Source: Pseudomonas sp. dw_612 (GTDB lineage: Bacteria; Pseudomonadota; Gammaproteobacteria; Pseudomonadales; Pseudomonadaceae). Taken from it: a stretch of 64,000 nt of DNA. Made by a program: the position numbers and the translations under genes. Below, in pieces: positions 8,672 to 17,162 of the stretch (positions within the stretch are counted from its first letter, which is position 1; the number at the start of each line of letters is the position of its first letter). The stretch covers positions 310,001 through 374,000 of the forward strand of contig NZ_JAAVVC010000002.1 of the NCBI RefSeq assembly GCF_018449725.1. Direction: 5' to 3'. The notes under the pieces were generated by a model. It saw only the letters and a list, made by a program, of their open reading frames with translations. It had not been told where the DNA came from and ran no database searches.

Positions 8672-9021
8672 GGGTCCTGTCCGGAAAAGAAATCGGCGTG
8701 AATGATAACGTCGGTGGTCTGGCAGAAAAACCCGGATGCAATTGAGTCACCGAACGAAAAGCGCAGGAAAGCCAAGGATTGCTGATGAATCAAGCGATTA
8801 GCCAGCTAACAACCCGCCGCAATTCTGTATTTTTCTTTCAAAAAAGCGACACCCTTTGGTTTTGCCCCTCGGCGCCAGCTTCCCAGGCTGACAATCGGCG
8901 CTCTACACTGTACCGGTACAGTTGCCGGGGGCATTTTCCGGAGGATATCCAAGATATCTGACCCGGTTCTGCTGCTACGGCGCCAGGACTATAAAAACTA
9001 CAACAGTAAGAGTGGAGCACT
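8672..9021 (+). promoter_or_regulatory. braC upstream region with a perfect 16-base palindrome
   Basis: This 350-base non-coding stretch must hold the braC promoter and that of the divergent DUF2288 gene. It contains the perfect palindrome ACTGTACCGGTACAGT at 8907-8922, about 100 bases before the braC start, and two GATATC hexamers three bases apart around 8943-8957. The palindrome looks like a dimer-binding operator; the regulator is unknown. A Shine-Dalgarno GTGGAG precedes the start codon. Confidence 0.55.
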
Positions 9022-10149
9022 ATGACTAAGGCTACTAAGCAGATTTCCAAACTGTTTGCCGCTATGGTTCTGGCCGGGGTTGCCAGCCATTCGTTCGCAG
9101 CTGACACCATCAAGATCGGTATCGCCGGCCCTAAAACCGGCCCGGTAGCCCAATACGGCGACATGCAGTTCAGTGGCGCCAAAATGGCCATCGAACAAAT
9201 CAACGCCAAGGGCGGCGTCGACGGCAAGAAGCTCGAAGCCGTTGAATACGACGATGCCTGTGATCCGAAACAAGCGGTTGCTGTAGCGAACAAAGTCGTC
9301 AACGACGGCGTCAAGTTCGTGGTTGGTCACCTGTGCTCCAGCTCCACTCAACCCGCTTCGGACATCTACGAAGACGAAGGCGTGATCATGATTACCCCGG
9401 CTGCCACCAGCCCGGACATCACCGCCCGTGGTTACAAAATGATCTTCCGTACTATCGGTCTGGACAGCGCCCAGGGCCCTGCCGCCGGTAACTACATCGC
9501 CGATCACGTCAAACCGAAAATCGTTGCCGTCCTGCACGACAAGCAGCAATACGGTGAAGGCATCGCCACCGCCGTGAAGAAAACCCTCGAAAGCAAAAAC
9601 GTAAAAGTTGCCGTATTCGAAGGTATCAACGCCGGCGACAAAGACTTCTCCTCGATCATCTCCAAGCTCAAGCAAGCCAACGTCGACTTCGTCTACTACG
9701 GCGGCTACCACCCGGAGCTGGGCCTGATCCTGCGTCAATCCCAGGAAAAAGGCCTGAAAGCCAAGTTCATGGGTCCGGAAGGCGTGGGTAACGACTCCAT
9801 TTCGCAGATCGCCAAGGACGCTTCCGAAGGCCTGCTGGTGACCCTGCCGAAATCCTTCGACCAGGACCCGGCCAACATTGCCCTGGCTGACGCGTTCAAA
9901 GCCAAGAAAGAAGATCCGAGCGGTCCGTTCGTGTTCCCGGCCTACTCGGCTGTTGAAGTCATCGCCGACGGTATCAAGGCTGCCAAGTCCGAAGACACTG
10001 CCAAAGTGGCTGCTGCCATCCACGCAGGTTCGTTCAAGACCCCGACTGGCGACCTGAGCTTCGACGACAAGGGCGACTTGAAAGACTTCAAATTCGTGGT
10101 CTACGAGTGGCACTTCGGCAAGCCTAAAACTGAAGTTTCGCCTCAGTAA
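9022..10149 (+). CDS. braC: Branched-chain amino acid ABC transporter, periplasmic binding protein BraC
   Basis: A 375-residue periplasmic binding protein with a signal peptide ending around SHSFA-ADTIKIG. The Leu/Ile/Val-binding fold is clear: IGIAGPKTGPVAQYGDM at the N terminus, then the paired-cysteine region DDACDPKQA...GHLCSSSTQPA and the Tyr-rich FVYYGGYHPE ligand loop. It captures Leu, Ile, Val (and Ala or Thr in P. aeruginosa) for the BraDEFG permease encoded directly downstream. A terminator hairpin between braC and braD would let the binding protein be made in excess. Confidence 0.96.
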   Translation: MTKATKQISKLFAAMVLAGVASHSFAADTIKIGIAGPKTGPVAQYGDMQFSGAKMAIEQINAKGGVDGKKLEAVEYDDACDPKQAVAVANKVVNDGVKFVVGHLCSSSTQPASDIYEDEGVIMITPAATSPDITARGYKMIFRTIGLDSAQGPAAGNYIADHVKPKIVAVLHDKQQYGEGIATAVKKTLESKNVKVAVFEGINAGDKDFSSIISKLKQANVDFVYYGGYHPELGLILRQSQEKGLKAKFMGPEGVGNDSISQIAKDASEGLLVTLPKSFDQDPANIALADAFKAKKEDPSGPFVFPAYSAVEVIADGIKAAKSEDTAKVAAAIHAGSFKTPTGDLSFDDKGDLKDFKFVVYEWHFGKPKTEVSPQ

Positions 10150-10174
10150 GGCGTTGCCTGACTGACTGCCAATA

Positions 10175-10205
10175 AAGCCCACGGCGTGCCGTGGGCTTTG
10201 TTTTA
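10175..10205 (+). terminator. Terminator between braC and braD
   Basis: The stem AAGCCCACGGC/GCCGTGGGCTT is followed by TGTTTT, 25 bases after the braC stop. It is probably leaky, since the permease genes follow on the same strand with no recognised promoter. Confidence 0.85.
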
Positions 10206-10381
10206 CGAACGTATTGGGCCGCGCTGGCGTGATCCGCCAGTCTCCCCACCTGAAAATCTCAAAACCGTCATCAGCGGTTCGCTGGCAAACCTCGAATTCG
10301 AAGTGGATGCAGATCCACGGGGCTCGAGCGGGAAAATGACTCCACCAGTGAAATGCGTATCAGGTTTTTAGGAGCGCAGTA

Positions 10382-11305
10382 ATGCCTGACATCTATCACT
10401 TCTTCCAACAGCTGGTTAACGGTCTGACCGTTGGCAGTACGTATGCCCTGATCGCCATCGGCTATACGATGGTTTACGGCATCATTGGAATGATCAACTT
10501 CGCCCACGGCGAGGTGTACATGATCGGTTCCTACGTGGCGTTCATCGCCATCGCGGGCCTGGCCATGATGGGACTCGACAGTGTGCCGCTGTTGATGACC
10601 GCCGGTTTTATCGCAAGCATCGTCGTCTGCAGTGCCTACGGCTACAGCATCGAACGGATTGCCTATCGCCCCTTGCGTGGCAGTAACCGTCTGATCCCGC
10701 TGATTTCCGCCATCGGCATGTCGATTTTCCTGCAGAACACCGTTCTGCTGGCGCAAGACTCCAAGGACAAATCCATCCCCAACCTGATCCCCGGTAATCT
10801 TTCCTTCGGGCCAGGTGGCGCACATGAAGTGCTGATTTCCTACATGCAGATCGTCGTGTTCGTGGTGACCCTGATCGCCATGCTCGGCCTGACGCTGTTC
10901 ATCTCCCGCTCTCGCCTGGGTCGCGCCTGCCGCGCCTGTGCCGAAGACATCAAGATGGCCAACCTGTTGGGGATCAATACCAACAACATCATCGCCCTGA
11001 CCTTCGTCATCGGTGCTGCACTGGCGGCCATCGCGGCCGTGCTGCTGAGCATGCAATACGGCGTGATCAACCCGAACGCCGGTTTCCTCGTCGGCCTCAA
11101 GGCCTTCACTGCCGCAGTACTGGGCGGTATCGGCAGCATCCCCGGCGCCATGCTCGGCGGGCTGGTGCTGGGGGTAGCGGAAGCCTTTGGTGCCGACATC
11201 TTCGGCGACCAGTACAAGGACGTCGTGGCATTCGGCTTGTTGGTTCTGGTGCTGTTATTCCGTCCGACCGGCATTCTGGGCCGTCCGGAGGTTGAGAAAG
11301 TATGA
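10382..11305 (+). CDS. braD: Branched-chain amino acid ABC transporter permease BraD/LivH
   Basis: A 307-residue integral membrane protein with about eight hydrophobic segments. Family landmarks are [28 protein letters not shown] and the ATPase-coupling region around [16 protein letters not shown]. It forms the inner-membrane channel together with BraE. AGGAG lies 8 bases before the ATG. The stop overlaps the start of braE by four bases (ATGA), so translation is probably coupled. Confidence 0.95.
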   Translation: MPDIYHFFQQLVNGLTVGSTYALIAIGYTMVYGIIGMINFAHGEVYMIGSYVAFIAIAGLAMMGLDSVPLLMTAGFIASIVVCSAYGYSIERIAYRPLRGSNRLIPLISAIGMSIFLQNTVLLAQDSKDKSIPNLIPGNLSFGPGGAHEVLISYMQIVVFVVTLIAMLGLTLFISRSRLGRACRACAEDIKMANLLGINTNNIIALTFVIGAALAAIAAVLLSMQYGVINPNAGFLVGLKAFTAAVLGGIGSIPGAMLGGLVLGVAEAFGADIFGDQYKDVVAFGLLVLVLLFRPTGILGRPEVEKV

Positions 11306-12558
11306 CTAGGAATCTCAAACAGGCGCTCTTCAGCGCTCTGCTGGTCTGGGCTGTGGCCTACCCGGTACTCGGTCTGAAACTGACCATCGTCGGCATCAAT
11401 CTTGAAGTGCACGGCACCAGCAACATGACCCTGTCGATCATCGCGATCTGCTCGGTACTGATGTTCCTGCGGGTGATGTTCAACGACCCGATCAGCAAGG
11501 CCTGGAAATCCTCGCCGAGCATGCCGTTGATTCCGGCCAAGGCCAGTAACTTCCTGACCCTGCCGACCACCCAGCGCTGGATCATCATTGCGTTGATCAT
11601 CGGTGCCCTGGTGTGGCCATTCTTCGGTTCACGCGGCGCGGTGGACATCGCGACCTTGATCCTGATCTACGTGATGTTGGGCCTGGGCCTGAACATCGTG
11701 GTCGGTCTGGCCGGTCTGCTCGACTTGGGTTACGTCGGTTTCTACGCCGTCGGTGCCTACAGCTATGCGCTGTTGTCGCACTACCTGGGCTGGAGTTTCT
11801 GGGTCTGCCTGCCGATTGCCGGCCTGATGTCGGCAACGTTCGGCTTCCTGCTCGGCTTCCCCGTACTGCGTTTGCGCGGTGACTATCTGGCGATCGTGAC
11901 CCTGGGCTTCGGTGAAATCATCCGGCTGTTCCTGCGTAACCTGACCGACATCACCGGCGGCCCGAACGGCATCAGCAACATCGAGAAGCCGACGTTTTTC
12001 GGCCTGACCTTCGAGCGTAAAGCGGCAGAAGGCATGCAGACGTTCCACGAGTACTTCGGCCTGGAATACAACTCGATCAACAAGGTGATTTTCCTCTACC
12101 TGGTTGCTCTGTTGCTGGCCCTCGGTGCACTGTTTGTCATCAACCGCCTGCTGCGCATGCCGATCGGTCGTGCGTGGGAAGCGCTGCGTGAAGACGAAAT
12201 CGCCTGCCGTGCGCTGGGTCTCAACCCTACGGTGATCAAGTTGTCGGCTTTCACTCTGGGTGCAAGCTTCGCCGGTTTTGCTGGCAGTTTCTTCGCCGCC
12301 CGTCAGGGTCTGGTGACCCCGGAGTCCTTCACCTTTATTGAGTCGGCGATCATTCTCGCCATCGTCGTACTGGGTGGCATGGGCTCTCAGCTCGGCGTGA
12401 TTCTCGCTGCCGTGGTGATGATCCTGCTGCCGGAAATGATGCGTGAGTTCAGTGAATACCGCATGTTGATGTTCGGCGCCTTGATGGTGCTGATGATGAT
12501 CTGGCGTCCTCAGGGTCTGCTGCCCATGCAACGTCCTCACATGGAGCTGCGCAAATGA
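11302..12558 (+). CDS. braE: Branched-chain amino acid ABC transporter permease BraE/LivM
   Basis: A 418-residue permease, longer than BraD because of an N-terminal extension with extra hydrophobic segments (about residues 1-100). The conserved core includes [28 protein letters not shown] and the coupling helix [19 protein letters not shown]. It pairs with BraD in the membrane. Both ends overlap neighbours by four bases (ATGA with braD and with braF), a compact operon layout. Confidence 0.95.
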   Translation: MTRNLKQALFSALLVWAVAYPVLGLKLTIVGINLEVHGTSNMTLSIIAICSVLMFLRVMFNDPISKAWKSSPSMPLIPAKASNFLTLPTTQRWIIIALIIGALVWPFFGSRGAVDIATLILIYVMLGLGLNIVVGLAGLLDLGYVGFYAVGAYSYALLSHYLGWSFWVCLPIAGLMSATFGFLLGFPVLRLRGDYLAIVTLGFGEIIRLFLRNLTDITGGPNGISNIEKPTFFGLTFERKAAEGMQTFHEYFGLEYNSINKVIFLYLVALLLALGALFVINRLLRMPIGRAWEALREDEIACRALGLNPTVIKLSAFTLGASFAGFAGSFFAARQGLVTPESFTFIESAIILAIVVLGGMGSQLGVILAAVVMILLPEMMREFSEYRMLMFGALMVLMMIWRPQGLLPMQRPHMELRK

Positions 12559-13322
12559 GCCGCGAGATCCTTAAAGTCGAAAATCTGAGCATGCGCTTCG
12601 GCGGCTTGCTGGCGGTCAACGGCGTGGCCCTGACCGTGCACGAAAAACAGGTCGTGGCGCTGATCGGCCCTAACGGCGCCGGCAAGACCACCGTGTTCAA
12701 CTGCCTGACCGGTTTCTACAAGCCGAGCGGCGGCAGCATCCTGCTCGACGGCCAGGCGATCGAAGGCCTGCCCGGCCACGAGATCGCCCGCAAAGGCGTG
12801 GTGCGAACCTTCCAGAACGTGCGGCTGTTCAAGGACATGACGGCGGTCGAGAACCTGTTGATCGCCCAGCACCGTCACCTGAACACCAACTTCCTGGCCG
12901 GTCTGTTCAAGACCCCTGCGTTCCGCAAAAGCGAACGCGAGGCGATGGAGTTCGCCGAGTACTGGCTGGACAAGGTCAACCTCAAGGAATTTGCCAACCG
13001 TACCGCCGGAACCTTGGCGTACGGTCAGCAACGTCGCCTGGAAATCGCCCGTTGCATGATGACCCGTCCGCGGATCCTCATGCTCGACGAACCGGCCGCC
13101 GGCCTGAACCCGAAGGAAACCGAGGACCTCAAGGCGCTGATCGGCATGCTGCGTGAAGAGCACAACGTCACCGTGCTGCTGATCGAACACGACATGAAAC
13201 TGGTCATGAGCATTTCCGACCATATCGTCGTGATCAACCAGGGCACACCCCTGGCCGACGGCACGCCGGAACAGATCCGGGATAATCCTGAAGTGATCAA
13301 AGCCTACCTGGGGGAAGCGTAA
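12555..13322 (+). CDS. braF: Branched-chain amino acid ABC transporter ATP-binding protein BraF/LivG
   Basis: A 255-residue ABC ATPase. Walker A is GPNGAGKTT (about 37-45); the family-type signature is [13 protein letters not shown]; Walker B is [13 protein letters not shown]; the switch His lies in [11 protein letters not shown]. It powers transport through BraDE together with BraG. The start overlaps braE by four bases and the stop abuts the braG start codon. Confidence 0.96.
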   Translation: MSREILKVENLSMRFGGLLAVNGVALTVHEKQVVALIGPNGAGKTTVFNCLTGFYKPSGGSILLDGQAIEGLPGHEIARKGVVRTFQNVRLFKDMTAVENLLIAQHRHLNTNFLAGLFKTPAFRKSEREAMEFAEYWLDKVNLKEFANRTAGTLAYGQQRRLEIARCMMTRPRILMLDEPAAGLNPKETEDLKALIGMLREEHNVTVLLIEHDMKLVMSISDHIVVINQGTPLADGTPEQIRDNPEVIKAYLGEA

Positions 13323-14024
13323 ATGCTGCAATTCGAAAACGTTTCCACCTTTTACGGCAAGATCCAGGCCCTGCACAGCGTCAACGTGGAAATCCGCCAG
13401 GGCGAAATCGTCACCCTGATCGGCGCCAACGGCGCGGGCAAATCCACCCTGCTGATGACGCTGTGCGGTTCGCCGCAGGCCCACAGCGGCAGCATCAAGT
13501 ACATGGGTGAAGAACTCGTGGGGCAGACCTCGGCGCAGATCATGCGTAAGAGCATTGCCGTGGTGCCGGAAGGTCGTCGGGTGTTTGCCCGTCTGACCGT
13601 GGAAGAAAACCTCGCCATGGGCGGTTTCTTCACCGACAAGGGCGACTATCAGGAACAGATGGACAAGGTTCTCGGACTTTTCCCACGCCTGAAAGAGCGC
13701 TTTGCCCAACGCGGCGGCACCATGTCCGGCGGCGAACAACAAATGCTCGCCATCGGCCGCGCGCTGATGAGCAAGCCCAAGTTGCTGCTGCTCGACGAGC
13801 CTTCACTGGGCCTGGCGCCGATCATCATCCAGCAGATCTTCGACATCATCGAACAACTGCGCAAGGACGGCGTGACGGTGTTCCTGGTGGAGCAGAACGC
13901 CAACCAGGCACTGAAAATCGCTGACCGCGCGTATGTGTTGGAGAACGGCCGGGTGGTGATGCAAGGCACCGGTGAAGCGCTGCTGACTGATCCGAAAGTG
14001 CGCGAAGCGTATCTGGGTGGTTGA
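13323..14024 (+). CDS. braG: Branched-chain amino acid ABC transporter ATP-binding protein BraG/LivF
   Basis: A 233-residue ABC ATPase with Walker A GANGAGKST, signature MSGGEQQMLAIGRAL, Walker B LLLLDEPSLGLAP and the switch region VFLVEQNANQAL, all typical of LivF. The ATG follows the braF stop with no gap. It is the last gene of the braCDEFG operon, and a strong terminator follows. Confidence 0.96.
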   Translation: MLQFENVSTFYGKIQALHSVNVEIRQGEIVTLIGANGAGKSTLLMTLCGSPQAHSGSIKYMGEELVGQTSAQIMRKSIAVVPEGRRVFARLTVEENLAMGGFFTDKGDYQEQMDKVLGLFPRLKERFAQRGGTMSGGEQQMLAIGRALMSKPKLLLLDEPSLGLAPIIIQQIFDIIEQLRKDGVTVFLVEQNANQALKIADRAYVLENGRVVMQGTGEALLTDPKVREAYLGG

Positions 14025-14039
14025 GGTTTTGCGGTGAAC

Positions 14040-14069
14040 AAAAAACGGCCTTCGGGCCGTTTTTTTTAT
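14040..14069 (+). terminator. Terminator of the bra operon
   Basis: The hairpin AAAACGGCC-TTCG-GGCCGTTTT is followed by a T-run, 16 bases after the braG stop. The A-run on the other side means it may also serve the convergent acyl carrier gene. Confidence 0.95.
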
Positions 14070-14088
14070 GCCCAGAAACCCGCAGTGA

Positions 14089-14328
14089 TTACGGCGAGAC
14101 ACGGTGTGTCAGATAGTCTATCGCCGCTTGAACCGTTCTAATCATTTCGACGTCTTCGTCCGGAATCTCCAATTCAAACGCTTCCTCCAAGCCCATGACT
14201 ATTTCAACGCCATCCAGGGAATCGGCTCCCAGGCCCTCAATAAAAAGGGCTTCGTTCTTTATCTCAGCTTCGGCTATACCCAATTGCTCAGAGATTATTT
14301 TTTTAACACGCTTTTCTATGTCGTCCAT
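14089..14328 (-). CDS. Stand-alone acyl carrier protein
   Basis: A 79-residue acidic ACP with the phosphopantetheine attachment site [11 protein letters not shown] (Ser at about residue 37) and an N terminus like AcpP ([17 protein letters not shown]). I chose the ATG at 14328 because AGGGAG sits seven bases upstream and it gives the standard ACP N terminus; an upstream alternative would add eight residues. It is not in a fatty-acid synthesis cluster: neighbours are the bra operon and a LysR regulator. It is therefore a paralogue of housekeeping AcpP, perhaps with a dedicated acyl partner. Confidence 0.92.
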   Translation of the reverse strand: MDDIEKRVKKIISEQLGIAEAEIKNEALFIEGLGADSLDGVEIVMGLEEAFELEIPDEDVEMIRTVQAAIDYLTHRVSP

Positions 14329-14476
14329 TTTTCGCTCCCTGATCGTAACCAACTTAATCTGAATTTATTAAAGACGCGGGAGATTTTCTACTGTCAGAAA
14401 TAACAGGTCTGGATAACTAATCGTGATGAGCAACTTTCTGTTTATTCCAAACACGTCCATCAAGAAATATCACCAG
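14329..14476. other. AT-rich upstream region of the acyl carrier gene
   Basis: These bases are clearly more A+T-rich than their surroundings, with short T/A runs around 14360-14460, and probably hold the promoter of the acp gene. I cannot assign a confident -35/-10. Confidence 0.4.
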
Positions 14477-14574
14477 TCCCCTGTGGGAGCGGGCTTGCTC
14501 GCGAAGGCGTCATGTCAGACAAAATGAATGCTGCCTGACACACCGCTTTCGCGAGCAAGCCCGCTCCCACAGGG
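14477..14574. repeat. REPIN, family A
   Basis: CTGTGGGAGCGGGCTTGCTC and its inverted partner flank about 50 bases, at the 3' side of the LysR gene. The layout matches the copy at 1874-1971, including the TGTCAGxCAA inner stretch. Confidence 0.95.
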
Positions 14575-14592
14575 TCTGTGCCCGGCCTGACG

Positions 14593-15507
14593 TTATCGCT
14601 GAAGTCGGTCCAGCGCCTCACCACTGCGCTTGAACCAGCCAATCAAATAATCCGCCAGCACTTGGGTGCGTTTCGGTAACCCGCCCTGATACGGGTGCAC
14701 CAGGTACATCGGCATGCGCCGGGTCTGATAGTCCCGCAGGAGCCAGCGCAATCGGCCGTCAGCCAATTCCGCTTGCAGCAGGTACGACGGCAATCGCGCA
14801 ATGCCGGCGCCGGCCAGTGCCGCTTTTTTCAGCAGGCTGTAATGGTTGCTGGCGAACGGACCCGACACGCGCACCCGCAGCAACTCGTGTTGCTGGTGAT
14901 ACAGCCACTCTTCGCGTCCGCTGTAGTGGCTGTTGAGCAGACAGCGGTGTTCAGCCAGTGACTGCGGTGTCAGCGGTTCGCCGTATTGCTCAAGGTATGC
15001 CGGGCTGGCGCAGGTCATTTCGTTCCAGGCCAGTAGCGGCCGGGCCACCAGGCGCTCGTCATTGCCCACTTCCGAGCGAACCGCCAGGTCAAAACCGTCC
15101 CGGGACAAATCACGAAAGTTGTTGCTCAGGTCCAGCTCGATTTGCACTTCTGGATACTGGCTGGAGAACTCCAGCAACAAGCCGTCGAAGAAGGTTTCTC
15201 CCAGGGAAACCGGAACCGTCATACGCACCGGCCCGGCCATGTCGTCCTTCAGTCGCGCCAATGCCTGACGCGCCCTCTCGACTTGGACTACAAGCGCCTG
15301 GGCTTGCGGCAACAGTGCCGCGCCCGCCGCCGTCAAACTCAAACGGCGGGTGGTGCGTTGCAGCAGGACCACGGAAAACCGCGATTCCAACAGGCTGATG
15401 CGCTTGGAGAGCTGGCCCTTGCTGCAACCCAATTGCTGGGCCGCCAGGGTGAAACTTCCGGCTTCGATCAACACTGCGAACGCCGCCAGGTCATCCATTT
15501 CGCTCAT
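14593..15507 (-). CDS. LysR-family transcriptional regulator
   Basis: A 304-residue regulator. The N-terminal winged helix-turn-helix reads FAVLIEAGSFTLAAQQLGCSK followed by QLSKRISLLE. The C-terminal inducer-binding domain includes DLAVRSEVGNDERLVARPLL. The ATG at 15507 (MSEMDDL) gives the normal LysR N terminus; upstream codons are unlikely to be used. It is divergent from the SDR gene at 15613, with 105 bases between them that likely hold the shared operator. LysR regulators often control such a neighbour, so the SDR is the probable target. Confidence 0.93.
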   Translation of the reverse strand: MSEMDDLAAFAVLIEAGSFTLAAQQLGCSKGQLSKRISLLESRFSVVLLQRTTRRLSLTAAGAALLPQAQALVVQVERARQALARLKDDMAGPVRMTVPVSLGETFFDGLLLEFSSQYPEVQIELDLSNNFRDLSRDGFDLAVRSEVGNDERLVARPLLAWNEMTCASPAYLEQYGEPLTPQSLAEHRCLLNSHYSGREEWLYHQQHELLRVRVSGPFASNHYSLLKKAALAGAGIARLPSYLLQAELADGRLRWLLRDYQTRRMPMYLVHPYQGGLPKRTQVLADYLIGWFKRSGEALDRLQR

Positions 15508-15612
15508 GGATTGTTTCCATTTGAAAACCAAAGGTTGCCCATTAGCGCGCTTATCAAGCAGAAAATCCACTTTAGACTGAGGCCTCGTTCAACCACTTCG
15601 AGGAACAGCACG

Positions 15613-16212
15613 ATGAAAATTCTTTTGATAGGCGCAGGCGGCACCATCGGTTCGGCGGTCGACAAGGAGCTGTCCCAGCGTCACGAAGTCATTCGCATTG
15701 GCCGCAACAGCGGTGATTTGCATGTGGATATCAGCGACAGCGCCTCGATTCGCACGCTGTTCGAAAAAATCGGCAAGTTCGACGCGCTGGTGTGCGCCGC
15801 CGGCAACGTAACCTTTGCCCCGCTGGACGAAATGACCGCCGACAGCTTCGCCCTGGGCCTGAAAGACAAGTTGATGGGCCAGGTCAACCTGCTGCTGATC
15901 GGCCGCGAATTCGCCAATGACGGTGCCTCGTTCACCTTCACCACCGGCGTGCTCAGCCACGACCCGATTCGCAGCGGCGCTTCGGCAGCGTTGGTCAACG
16001 GTGCGCTGGACAGTTTCGTGCGTGCCGCCGCTATCGAATTGCCTCGCGGCCTTCGGGTGAATTCGATCAGTCCGACCGTATTGCTGGAAGCCATGGGCAG
16101 CTACGCGCCGTACTTCCGTGGTTATAAGCCGGTTCCTGCGGCGGATGTGGCGTTGGCCTACGCCAAAAGTGTCGAAGGCCTGCAAACCGGTCAGACCTTT
16201 CACGTAGGTTGA
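15613..16212 (+). CDS. Short-chain dehydrogenase/reductase family protein
   Basis: A 199-residue protein with a nucleotide-binding loop GAGGTIG (residues 7-13) and DALVCAAGNVTFAPL, equivalent to the NNAG motif of SDR enzymes. The active-site region is unusual: after TTGVLSHDP the canonical YxxxK is not evident, and SAALVNGALDSFVRAAAIEL occupies that place. At 199 residues it is shorter than classical SDRs (about 250). The ATG at 15613 follows GAGGAACAG. It is probably regulated by the divergent LysR gene. The substrate is unknown, and it may be an NAD(P)-binding protein of altered activity. Confidence 0.88.
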   Translation: MKILLIGAGGTIGSAVDKELSQRHEVIRIGRNSGDLHVDISDSASIRTLFEKIGKFDALVCAAGNVTFAPLDEMTADSFALGLKDKLMGQVNLLLIGREFANDGASFTFTTGVLSHDPIRSGASAALVNGALDSFVRAAAIELPRGLRVNSISPTVLLEAMGSYAPYFRGYKPVPAADVALAYAKSVEGLQTGQTFHVG

Positions 16213-16224
16213 GCCGGCGCGATC

Positions 16225-16338
16225 CGTAGGAGCAAGGCTTGCCCGCGATGGCGTACTTGAGATCGCCATCGCGAGCAAGCTTTGCTCCTACACGCGATGT
16301 GTTTGAGGACGCCTTCGCGGGCAAGCCTCGCTCCTACA
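16225..16338. repeat. REP cluster, family B (three arms)
   Basis: GTAGGAGCAAGGCTTGCCCG at 16225 faces two reverse-oriented copies ending at about 16293 and 16337. One inverted pair plus an extra unit is present. Family B differs from family A by TAGGAGCAA in place of TGGGAGCGG. Confidence 0.9.
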
Positions 16339-16414
16339 CGGATCGACACATCGGCGGGGTTGTGATGAACGGTCAGGCTGCGTAACGTGGCGGCACTTGT
16401 CTGGAGAACCAAAG

Positions 16415-17068
16415 ATGCGTGTTGCCCGTTCCCTTGTCCTCGTTGCCCTGCTTCCGTTGTTCGCCGCGTGCCAGTTGTTCGATGGCCCGCGGCAGAGCGC
16501 CTCCCATGTCGGCCAGACCCGCATGCAGGGGCAATTGACCGCGGCGGACGGCAAACTGATGTTCCAGCCGTGCAATGAATCGCGCAGCCTGGTGGTCAAC
16601 GACACCGGCGGCACCAGCGTGCTGCAAGAGGCCGCAAGCCTGGCCGATGATCAGGGCAAGTTGTTCGCCGACGTGCGTGGCCGGATCAACGGGAGCAGCC
16701 TCGATCTGGAGCAGTTGTACCGTGTCGAGCGCTCGGGCACGGCGTGCGACGATCCCAATTTCAAACTGCTGATCCTGCGCGCCGCCGGCCATGGGCCGGA
16801 GTGGAACGTCAAGGTCAGCGGCAAAGGCATGGCCATCGACCGTGCCGGCGAACCACCGCTGGCCGTGCCATACGTTGAAGAACAACTGGGCGATGGCCGT
16901 TTCAATCTCAGCAGTGAAGCCAACGGCAAGCACATCGAACTGTGGGTCGCGCCCAATCGTTGCGTCGACAACAGCACCGGCAGCATCCAGCACATGAGCG
17001 CCGAACTGCGGATCGATGGCCAGGTGCAGCGCGGCTGCGGGTATTTCGGCGGCTCGCGTAACGACTGA
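16415..17068 (+). CDS. Putative outer-membrane lipoprotein (COG3650-like)
   Basis: A 217-residue protein with a lipoprotein signal peptide (RVARSLVLVALLPLFAAC, cleavage before Cys). The mature part contains paired repeats of about 90 residues resembling small beta-rich envelope domains, with conserved cysteines and a terminal GCGYFGG. The ATG at 16415 follows GGAGAACCAAAG; an upstream start at 16397 is possible. Function is unknown. The next gene (FAD oxidoreductase) follows after 94 bases on the same strand. Confidence 0.8.
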   Translation: MRVARSLVLVALLPLFAACQLFDGPRQSASHVGQTRMQGQLTAADGKLMFQPCNESRSLVVNDTGGTSVLQEAASLADDQGKLFADVRGRINGSSLDLEQLYRVERSGTACDDPNFKLLILRAAGHGPEWNVKVSGKGMAIDRAGEPPLAVPYVEEQLGDGRFNLSSEANGKHIELWVAPNRCVDNSTGSIQHMSAELRIDGQVQRGCGYFGGSRND

Positions 17069-17162
17069 TCGTTTTTGCCTCACGGGACCGGCGTTTGGGG
17101 CTTATAATCGCCGCCTTCAAACGCCTTGGCGCAGTTGTGCGCCCCGCGAACCGGATCCCGTC

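Noticed and set aside
8907..8922. LexA site in front of braC
   Set aside because: CTGT and ACAG are present but only six bases apart instead of eight, so it is not an SOS box.
8779..8961. A 60-codon open frame upstream of braC
   Set aside because: It has no Shine-Dalgarno of note and no domain, and lies in the bra control region across the palindrome.
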